Assembly: GCA_016187325.1 (NCBI GenBank)
Contig: JACPJY010000268.1
Location: 1 to 5,795, forward strand
Direction: 5' to 3'
From: Rhodospirillales bacterium
GTDB taxonomy: Bacteria > Pseudomonadota > Alphaproteobacteria > Rhodospirillales > Casp-alpha2
Length of the DNA: 5,795 bases
Position 1 is the first letter of the stretch, and each line of letters begins with the position of its first letter. The position numbers were made by a program, and so were the translations under genes. The notes under the pieces were generated by a model. That model saw nothing but the letters and a program-made list of their open reading frames with translations, did not search any database and was not told the origin of the DNA. Shown in pieces: positions 1 to 4,284 of this stretch.

Positions 1-118
1 GGCCGACAAGAAGGTCACCAAGCACATCGACGCGAAAAAACTCGCCAAGCTGTTCGACCTCGCCTACCACACCAAGCACGCCGACACGATCTTCCGGCGC
101 GTGTTCGGCAAGCGCTAG
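1..118 (+). CDS. purB: Adenylosuccinate lyase, C-terminal end (partial)
   Basis: Only the last 38 codons are present, in the frame starting at base 2, ending at TAG 116-118. The visible tail contains LFDLAYHTKHADTIFRRVFG, which matches from memory the C-terminal end of alphaproteobacterial PurB (pattern LFDL-YH-KHVDTIF-RVFG). PurB is a cytoplasmic homotetramer of the fumarase/aspartase superfamily. It removes fumarate from SAICAR to give AICAR, and from adenylosuccinate to give AMP. Its SAICAR substrate is the product of PurC, encoded downstream, so the location fits. The catalytic residues lie upstream of the window and cannot be checked. The call rests on the tail pattern plus the purine-gene context; the main alternative would be another short tail in the same superfamily. 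Confidence 0.85.
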   Translation, partial: ADKKVTKHIDAKKLAKLFDLAYHTKHADTIFRRVFGKR

Positions 119-146
119 AGCAGGGTCCGCTTCACTGTTCTCACAT

Positions 147-216
147 CGTCATTCCCGCGAAAGCGGGAATCCAGCTTCTTCCGAAGACCTGGAACCCCGC
201 GTGCGCGGGGGTGACG
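147..216. repeat. REPIN-like 70-bp double-hairpin repeat, copy 1
   Basis: Two inverted 28-base units are separated by a 14-base spacer (175-188). The left unit pairs ATTCCCGC (151-158) with GCGGGAAT (163-170) around a GAAA loop. The right unit pairs CCCCGC (195-200) with GCGGGG (205-210) around a GTGC loop. The outer arms 147-158 and 205-216 can also pair with each other over 12 positions, allowing two G-T pairs, so the whole element can fold as one long hairpin. It lies between the convergent ends of purB and the DUF1476 gene and could act as a bidirectional terminator or mRNA-end stabiliser, although no clear T-tract follows it. The same 12-4-12-14-12-4-12 layout recurs at 2670-2739. REP doublets of this kind are known in Proteobacteria; a link to a RAYT transposase is inference. 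Confidence 0.85.
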
Positions 217-241
217 AGGTCGTATAAACGGGCCGGTGCGG

Positions 242-601
242 CTAGGATTTGAATTCCGCGACGATTTCCTGGTGGGCGACGGCGTAGAGCCGTTCGAGCT
301 CTTTGCGCACCTGTTTCTCGGTGACGTTGACGTGGTGCGCCTTGATATCGGCCATCACCTTCGCCACCACGTCGTCGGCGCCGGGCTTGTGGAGATCCGA
401 ATGTACCACATCCTTGGCGTAGGCCTCGGCCGCCTCACCGGTCATTCCGAACTTCCCGGCGAGCCAGCGGCCGAGCATGCGGTCGCGGCGCGATTCCGCC
501 TTGAAGCGGATGTCCTGCTCCATCTCGAAGCGGCGCTCCTCGCCCTTCTCGCGCTTCTTGAAACTGTTGCCGCTGAAACCGCCCTTGCCCGCTCCGCCCA
601 T
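242..601 (-). CDS. DUF1476 protein, F1-ATPase zeta-type inhibitor
   Basis: 119 aa. Residues 14-115 follow the DUF1476 (ATPase inhibitor subunit zeta) pattern: F-KREK-EE--F, then DIRFKAESRRDRMLGRWLA (30-48), TGEAAEAYAKDVV (54-66), and a C-terminal helical part (about 76-115) with VTEKQVRKELERLYAVA. In Paracoccus denitrificans the zeta subunit binds F1 and blocks ATP hydrolysis through its N-terminal segment. The same role in the cytoplasm, at the inner-membrane ATP synthase, is expected here but not proven. The start is supported by AAGGAG (complement of 609-614) seven bases upstream of ATG. Compared with typical members near 105 aa, there is a Gly-rich N-terminal addition (MGGAGKGGFSGNS) at the end where the inhibitory segment should lie. 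It is convergent with purB and divergent from the NRDE gene. Confidence 0.9.
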   Translation of the reverse strand: MGGAGKGGFSGNSFKKREKGEERRFEMEQDIRFKAESRRDRMLGRWLAGKFGMTGEAAEAYAKDVVHSDLHKPGADDVVAKVMADIKAHHVNVTEKQVRKELERLYAVAHQEIVAEFKS

Positions 602-640
602 GGCGACGCTCCTTCGATGACGAGTGCCTTTGCGGGTGAT

Positions 641-669
641 TATGTAGCGATGTTCGCCCGCCGTGGCAA
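641..669 (-). promoter_or_regulatory. Candidate sigma-70 promoter of the DUF1476 gene
   Basis: On the minus strand, TTGCCA (complement of 664-669) is followed after exactly 17 bases by TACATA (complement of 641-646), extending to TACATAAT. This resembles TTGACA-N17-TATAAT. Transcription would start near 634, giving a leader of about 33 bases that contains the AAGGAG ribosome-binding site. Based on spacing and sequence only. Confidence 0.55.
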
Positions 670-671
670 CC

Positions 672-704
672 GGCGTCTCCCCGCCGTCTCCCCGACCTCT
701 CCTC
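672..704. repeat. Three tandem 11-bp pyrimidine-rich repeats
   Basis: GGCGTCTCCCC (672-682), GCCGTCTCCCC (683-693) and GACCTCTCCTC (694-704) are adjacent imperfect copies of one 11-base unit. The 8-base palindrome TGGCGCCA (705-712) follows directly. The array lies in the intergenic region between the divergent DUF1476 and NRDE genes, upstream of the minus-strand -35 box. The 11-base period is about one helical turn, so it could present a repeated protein-binding face, but no known regulator site is recognised and it may be simple slippage. Confidence 0.5.
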
Positions 705-741
705 TGGCGCCAGGCCCTTAAACCAATTATGTGATAGCCGC

Positions 742-1494
742 ATGTGCACCGTGGTCATCCTGCGCCGCCCCGGCCACAACTGGCCGCTGCTGTTCGCCGC
801 CAATCGCGACGAGATGGCGGCGAGGCCGTGGCTGCCGCCGGCTCGTCACTGGCCCGACCGGCCGCGCGTCGTCGCCGGCCAGGACACGCTCGCCGGCGGT
901 ACCTGGCTGGCCTTAAGCGATCTCGGCGTCATCGCCGGCGTGCTTAACCGGCCGGGCTCGCTGGGCCCGGCGCCGGGGTTGCGCAGCCGCGGCGAGCTGC
1001 CGCTGGAGGCGCTCGAACACGCCACCGCCGCCGACGCGGCCGAGGCGCTCACCCACATCGAGCCCAGGAGCTACCGCACCTTCAACTTGGTGGTCGCCGA
1101 CGCGATGGACGCATTCTGGGTGCGCTCGGCGGAAGACGGATCACAGCACGGCGTCACCGCGACGCCGGTGCCGGAAGGGCTCTCCATGATCACCGCCCAC
1201 GACATGAACGACGATGCGTCTTCACGCATCCGCCGCCACCGGCGGTTGTTCGAGCAAGCGCCGGCGCCCGACCCCGAGACCGGCGACTGGTCGGCGTGGC
1301 AGAAGCTGATGGCGAGCCGGGACTCGGACGCCGGGCCGGAAGGCGCGATGACCATCGTCACCGATACCGGCTTCGGCACCGTGTCGTCGTCGCTGCTGGC
1401 GCTGCCGAAGCGGGGGCGCAAGGGTGTCAAGCCGCGCTTCCTGTTCGCCGCCGGCCGGCCCGACCAGGCGCCCTATGGGGTGGTTTCCCTGTAG
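742..1494 (+). CDS. NRDE family protein (TANGO2-like)
   Basis: 250 aa, complete, with no signal peptide or membrane segment, so probably cytoplasmic. Family hallmarks in order: the MCTVV start with Cys2; ANRDE (20-24), which names the family; AGGTWLAL (51-58); RSRGELPLEAL (81-91); YRTFNLVVAD (111-120); and FGTVSSSLLAL (211-221) near the C-terminus. Cys2 and the overall pattern suggest an N-terminal-nucleophile (Ntn) hydrolase-like fold. Eukaryotic TANGO2 and the worm homologue HRG-9 have been linked to intracellular heme movement; the bacterial role is poorly defined, and no heme gene is nearby to support it here. The start is fixed by the conserved Met-Cys, yet no Shine-Dalgarno sequence precedes it. 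It is divergent from the DUF1476 gene, and about 105 bp separate it from purC. Confidence 0.93.
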   Translation: MCTVVILRRPGHNWPLLFAANRDEMAARPWLPPARHWPDRPRVVAGQDTLAGGTWLALSDLGVIAGVLNRPGSLGPAPGLRSRGELPLEALEHATAADAAEALTHIEPRSYRTFNLVVADAMDAFWVRSAEDGSQHGVTATPVPEGLSMITAHDMNDDASSRIRRHRRLFEQAPAPDPETGDWSAWQKLMASRDSDAGPEGAMTIVTDTGFGTVSSSLLALPKRGRKGVKPRFLFAAGRPDQAPYGVVSL

Positions 1495-1499
1495 GCGGG

Positions 1500-1511
1500 C
1501 CGGCGCGCCGG
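1500..1511. terminator. GC palindrome after the NRDE gene, weak terminator candidate
   Basis: CCGGCGCGCCGG is a perfect 12-base palindrome six bases after the NRDE stop codon. A further GCCGGC at 1515-1520 can compete for pairing. The following sequence is only mildly T-rich (TTGCGTTGTGTTG, 1526-1538) with no run of T, so this is a poor intrinsic terminator by standard criteria. It may simply reflect high GC content. Confidence 0.25.
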
Positions 1512-1530
1512 AGGGCCGGCGTCGGTTGCG

Positions 1531-1558
1531 TTGTGTTGCCGGGGGTGACCTGCTATAT
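1531..1558 (+). promoter_or_regulatory. Candidate promoter of the purC-purS-purQ operon
   Basis: TTGTGT (1531-1536) and CTATAT (1553-1558) are 16 bases apart; reading the -10 as TATATG (1554-1559) gives 17. CTATAT is a common alphaproteobacterial -10 form, while the -35 matches the consensus mainly in its TTG. Transcription would begin near 1565, giving a leader of about 35 bases before purC. I see no purine riboswitch in so short a leader. I also recognise no PurR-like operator with confidence. Confidence 0.45.
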
Positions 1559-1599
1559 GGGCGTTCTTCCCACCCGCCGCCCGTGAACGGACGAAACCC

Positions 1600-2358
1600 A
1601 TGGCCAGACGCAGACAGGTTTACGAAGGCAAGGGCAAGGTCCTGTTCGAGGGACCCGAGCCCGGCACCCTGGTGCAGTACTTCAAGGACGACGCGTCCGC
1701 CGACGACAAGATCGGCACCATCACCGGCAAGGGCGTCCTCAACAACCGGATCTCCGAATACCTGATGATGCGGCTGGCCGAGATCGGCGTGCCGACTCAC
1801 TTCGTGCGCCGGCTCAACATGCGCGAGCAGCTTGTCCGCGAGGTCGAGATCATCCCGATCCAGGTGGTGGTCCGCAACGTCGCCGCCGGCTCGTTCGCCA
1901 AGCGCTTCAGGCTGGCCGAGGGTGCGCCGCTGCCGCGCTCGATCATCGAGTACTATTACAAGTCGGGCGAAGGCGACAACCCGCTGATCACCGAGGAGCA
2001 CATCACCGCCTTCAACTGGGCGCATCCGCACGACCTCGACGAGATGGTGCCGCTCGCCTTGCGCGTCAACGACTTCTTGACCGGCCTGTTCCTCGGCATC
2101 GGCCTGAAGCTGGTCGACGTGCGCCTCGAGTTCGGGCGGCTGTGGGACGGCGACAACGTGCGCGTCGTCGTCGCCGACGAGATCAGCCCCGACAATTGCC
2201 GGCTGTGGGACACCAAGACCAACGAGAAGATGGACAAGGACCGGTTCCGCCGCGACCTCGGCAACGTCGAGGAAGCCTACCAGGAGGTCGCCAGGCGGCT
2301 CGGCATCCTGCCCGAAGGCGGGCCACGCGACATGGCGGGCCCCGAGGTCATGCAATAG
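1600..2358 (+). CDS. purC: Phosphoribosylaminoimidazole-succinocarboxamide synthase (SAICAR synthetase)
   Basis: 252 aa, complete. It catalyses ATP-dependent ligation of aspartate to CAIR, giving SAICAR, the substrate of PurB. Visible family features: the N-terminal ATP-binding strand YEGKGKVLFEG (8-18); TGKGVLNNRISEY (42-54); VVVRNVAAGSFAKRF (89-103, the first SAICAR-synthetase signature); SEEHITAF-type segment TEEHITAFNW (131-140); LVDVRLEFGR (171-180, the second signature, with V where F is usual); ADEISPDNCRLWD (192-204); and DKDRFRRDLG (212-221). The DASADD stretch (31-36) is closer to the E. coli-type DTSAGD than to the DATAFN common in other alphaproteobacteria. About 12 residues extend past the usual ARRLGI end. 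Start ATG 1600 is preceded by a weak GGACG (1589-1593). It leads the purC-purS-purQ operon. Confidence 0.97.
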   Translation: MARRRQVYEGKGKVLFEGPEPGTLVQYFKDDASADDKIGTITGKGVLNNRISEYLMMRLAEIGVPTHFVRRLNMREQLVREVEIIPIQVVVRNVAAGSFAKRFRLAEGAPLPRSIIEYYYKSGEGDNPLITEEHITAFNWAHPHDLDEMVPLALRVNDFLTGLFLGIGLKLVDVRLEFGRLWDGDNVRVVVADEISPDNCRLWDTKTNEKMDKDRFRRDLGNVEEAYQEVARRLGILPEGGPRDMAGPEVMQ

Positions 2359-2372
2359 CGACGCCCGAAGGC

Positions 2373-2426
2373 GGCCTGGAAGATTTCGTGAAAGCGTCTC
2401 GGCCTGTGGAAAATCCCGTGAAAGCG
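2373..2426 (+). repeat. Imperfect duplication of the purS start region
   Basis: Copy A (2373-2396) and copy B (2401-2426) both read GGCCT, then a GGAA-type purine stretch, then CGTGAAAGCG. B has two extra bases after GGCCT and three substitutions (G-A, T-C, T-C). The two GTG codons, 2388 and 2418, are 30 bases apart and in the same frame. Each copy therefore carries its own weak SD-like GGAA and a potential GTG start. Confidence 0.75.
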
Positions 2427-2660
2427 AAAGTCCACGTCACCCTCAAACCCGGCGTTCTCGACCCGCAGGGCAAGGCGGTCGGCAACGCCCTCGCCCAGCT
2501 CGGCTTCAAGGGCGTCTCGGGCGTGCGCCAGGGCAAGTACATCGAGCTCGAATTGTCCGAGAAGGATCCGAAGAAAGCGAAGCGCCAAGTCGAGGAGATG
2601 TGCCGGAAGTTGTTGGCCAACACGGTGATCGAGGACTTCCGCGTCGACGTCGGCGAATAG
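2418..2660 (+). CDS. purS: Phosphoribosylformylglycinamidine synthase subunit PurS
   Basis: 80 aa from GTG 2418, the typical family length. PurS is a small dimeric cytoplasmic protein that holds together the FGAM synthase complex of PurQ (glutaminase) and small PurL (synthetase), probably helping ammonia pass between them. Family features: MKAKVHVTLKPGVLDPQGKAV (1-21, standard N-terminus), GFKGVSGVRQGKYIEL (29-44), and LLANTVIEDFRVDV (65-78). The start at 2418 is chosen because homologues begin MKA-VHVTLK. A second in-frame GTG at 2388 would add ten residues (VKASRPVENP) without family support, but it lies in a duplicated copy of the same start region. Ribosome-binding signals are weak for both (GGAAAA 2408-2413; GGAAGA 2378-2383). 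It begins 59 bases after the purC stop. Confidence 0.95.
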   Translation: MKAKVHVTLKPGVLDPQGKAVGNALAQLGFKGVSGVRQGKYIELELSEKDPKKAKRQVEEMCRKLLANTVIEDFRVDVGE

Positions 2661-2669
2661 GGTATGGAA

Positions 2670-2739
2670 CGTCACCCCCGCGAAAGCGGGGGTCCAGGCT
2701 CTAAAAAACAACTGGATTCCCGCTTGCGCGGGAATGACG
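2670..2739. repeat. REPIN-like 70-bp double-hairpin repeat, copy 2
   Basis: This has the same layout as 147-216: two inverted 28-base units and a 14-base spacer (2698-2711, A-rich). The left unit pairs ACCCCCGC (2674-2681) with GCGGGGGT (2686-2693) around GAAA. The right unit pairs ATTCCCGC (2716-2723) with GCGGGAAT (2728-2735) around TTGC. In copy 1 the left unit has ATTCCC/GGGAAT where this copy has ACCCCC/GGGGGT, so both sides of the stem changed together. The element fills most of the 107-base purS-purQ gap. Both hairpins would be present in the operon mRNA and could slow readthrough, protect upstream message, or lower purQ expression relative to purS. Confidence 0.88.
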
Positions 2740-2767
2740 TTGTGGGCTTAGTTCGAGGGCGAGTGCC

Positions 2768-3496
2768 ATGAAAGCCTGCGTCATCGTCTTCCCCGGATCC
2801 AACTGCGATCGCGACGTGCAGGTCGCGCTCCGGCAAAGCATCGGCCGCGAGCCGGCGATGGTGTGGCACGGCGACGCCGGCTTGCCGAAGTGCGACTTGA
2901 TCGTGGTGCCGGGCGGCTTCTCCTACGGCGATTATCTGCGCTCGGGCGCCATGGCGGCGCACTCGCCGGTGATGCGCGACGTGGTCAGGAAAGCGAAGGC
3001 CGGCGTGCCGGTGCTCGGCATCTGCAACGGCTTCCAGATCCTGACCGAATGCGGCCTCTTGCCGGGCGTGCTGATGCGCAACGCCGGGCTCAAATTCGTG
3101 TGCAAGGACGTGCATCTGAAGGTCGAGACGACGGCGACGCCGTTCACGGGCGCTTATGAAAAGGGCCAGGTGATCCGCGTCCCCATCGCCCACATGGACG
3201 GCAACTATTTCGCCGACGACGAAACCCTCGATAGGCTCGAGGGCGAAGACCGGGTCGCCTTCCGCTACGTGGCGCCCGCCTGCGCGGCCGAAGCCGCTAC
3301 GGCGCGGCGAAGGCCCGACGGCGAGTCACGCAACGATTACAATCCCAATGGCTCGGCGCGCGACATCGCCGGCATCCTCGATGAGCGCAAGAAGGTGCTC
3401 GGCTTGATGCCGCACCCGGAGCGGCTCGCCGACCCGGCGCTCGGCGGCAGCGACGGGCGGGCGATGTTCGACGGCCTGGTCAAGGCGCTCGGCTGA
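2768..3496 (+). CDS. purQ: Phosphoribosylformylglycinamidine synthase, glutaminase subunit PurQ
   Basis: 242 aa, complete. This class I glutamine amidotransferase releases ammonia from glutamine for conversion of FGAR to FGAM, in complex with PurS and PurL. Features: KACVIVFPGSNCDRD (2-16), VVPGGFSYGDYLRSGA (46-61), GICNGFQIL (84-92) with nucleophile Cys86, LMRNAGLKFVC (102-112), AHMDGNYFAD (141-150), and LMPHPERL (213-220) with the other triad residues His216 and Glu218. All catalytic residues are intact. GAGGG (2755-2759) lies eight bases before ATG. The protein is longer than the usual 220-230 aa because of an Ala/Arg-rich insertion at about 169-190, between FRY and NPNGS. purL does not follow; a rhomboid gene starts 28 bases downstream. 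Confidence 0.97.
   Translation: MKACVIVFPGSNCDRDVQVALRQSIGREPAMVWHGDAGLPKCDLIVVPGGFSYGDYLRSGAMAAHSPVMRDVVRKAKAGVPVLGICNGFQILTECGLLPGVLMRNAGLKFVCKDVHLKVETTATPFTGAYEKGQVIRVPIAHMDGNYFADDETLDRLEGEDRVAFRYVAPACAAEAATARRRPDGESRNDYNPNGSARDIAGILDERKKVLGLMPHPERLADPALGGSDGRAMFDGLVKALG
3278..3320 (+). repeat. GC-rich repeat-like insertion within purQ
   Basis: This stretch encodes the extra PurQ residues. GCGCGGCCGAAGCCGCTACG (3282-3301) is followed directly by the similar GCGCGGCGAAGGCCCGACG (3302-3320, reading its first G at 3302). The region also folds imperfectly: GCCTGCGC (3278-3285) pairs with GCGAAGGC (3307-3314) with one mismatch, and GCCG (3293-3296) pairs with CGGC (3300-3303) inside it. This looks like a dispersed palindromic repeat absorbed in frame, but only one copy is visible here. 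Confidence 0.4.
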
Positions 3497-3524
3497 GCGC
3501 CGCCGTGCGAGGGGGAATGCGCCC

Positions 3525-4277
3525 GTGTTGATGCCGCTCCACGACGACAACCCCTTGAAGCACATCCGCTTCCAATACGTCACCGTCGCCATCATCGCGG
3601 CATGCGTCGTGGTGTTCCTGTACCAGGCCGGCCTCGGGCCCCGCGAGGGCCAGGCGTTCGTGTTCAGCTACGGCGCCATCCCGGCGGTGATCTTCGGCAA
3701 GGCGCAACTGCCGGCCGGGCTGGTGGCGTTGCCGGCGCCGCTGACGCTGGTCACCTCGATGTTCGTGCATGGCGGCATCATGCACCTGCTCGGCAACATG
3801 CTGTTCCTGTGGGTGCTCGGCGACAACGTCGAGGACGCGCTCGGCCACGTGCGCTACGTCTTCTTCTACCTGATCTGCGGCGTGCTGGCGGCGCTCACCC
3901 ACGCCGGCATCGAGCCGGCCTCCAAGATCCCGATGGTCGGCGCGTCGGGCGCCATCTCCGGCGTCATCGGGGCGTATCTGGTGCTGCATCCGAAGGCGCC
4001 GATCAAGGTGCTGGTCTCGTACTTCATCGTCTGGATGCCGGCCTACGTGGTGCTCGGCTTCTGGGCCGGGTTCCAATTCCTCAGCGCCGCCATGGCCTCG
4101 GGCGGCGCCGGCGGCGGCGTCGCCTGGTGGGCGCACATCGGCGGGCTGATCGCCGGCGTCGCGCTGATCTTCCCGATGAAGAAGCGCGACGTGCGCCTGT
4201 TGGACCCCGGCCGCAAGCTCGATCTCGCGATGCACGTCGAGCGGAGCCACCGCGACCCCAGGCGGCCCTGGAGATAA
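3525..4277 (+). CDS. Rhomboid family intramembrane serine protease
   Basis: 250 aa from GTG 3525. It is a polytopic inner-membrane protein with the rhomboid active-site plan. The H-x4-H-x3-N motif is His82, His87 and Asn91 in FVHGGIMHLLGNMLFLWVLGD (80-100). The catalytic Ser141 is in GASGAISG (139-146), and the partner His204 is in WWAHIGGLIAG (201-211). Hydrophobic segments lie at about 17-34, 71-100 (in part), 111-126, 141-155, 161-185 and 202-216, followed by a basic cytoplasmic tail (217-250). Rhomboids cut substrates within the membrane; the substrate is unknown here. AGGGGG (3510-3515) lies nine bases before GTG 3525, which favours that start over ATG 3531 (spacing 15). It starts 28 bases after purQ, so is probably co-transcribed, though not linked functionally to purine synthesis. 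Confidence 0.94.
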   Translation: MLMPLHDDNPLKHIRFQYVTVAIIAACVVVFLYQAGLGPREGQAFVFSYGAIPAVIFGKAQLPAGLVALPAPLTLVTSMFVHGGIMHLLGNMLFLWVLGDNVEDALGHVRYVFFYLICGVLAALTHAGIEPASKIPMVGASGAISGVIGAYLVLHPKAPIKVLVSYFIVWMPAYVVLGFWAGFQFLSAAMASGGAGGGVAWWAHIGGLIAGVALIFPMKKRDVRLLDPGRKLDLAMHVERSHRDPRRPWR

Positions 4278-4284
4278 GTGGGCG

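Noticed and set aside
236..721. Plus-strand open frame of 161 codons over the DUF1476 gene
   Set aside because: The DUF1476 frame on the other strand has family motifs, an AAGGAG and a promoter; this frame is its complement and runs through the intergenic repeats.
1559..1599. Purine riboswitch in the purC leader
   Set aside because: The predicted leader is only about 35 bases and shows no three-helix aptamer.
1222..2355. Long minus-strand open frame (377 codons) opposite the NRDE 3' end and purC
   Set aside because: It is antisense to two confidently identified genes, crosses their intergenic gap, has low-complexity His/Asp/Val/Ala-rich content typical of GC-rich shadow frames, and resembles no known family.
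147..2739. CRISPR array made of the 28-base repeat units
   Set aside because: Units occur only as two inverted pairs about 2.4 kb apart, without regular spacers; the arrangement is a REP doublet, not an array.
3517..3519. ATG as the rhomboid start
   Set aside because: It is out of frame with the rhomboid reading frame and too close to the AGGGGG to be used.
3480..4250. Minus-strand open frame of 256 codons opposite the rhomboid gene
   Set aside because: It is a His/Glu/Arg-rich shadow of a gene with intact rhomboid active-site motifs; no recognisable domain.
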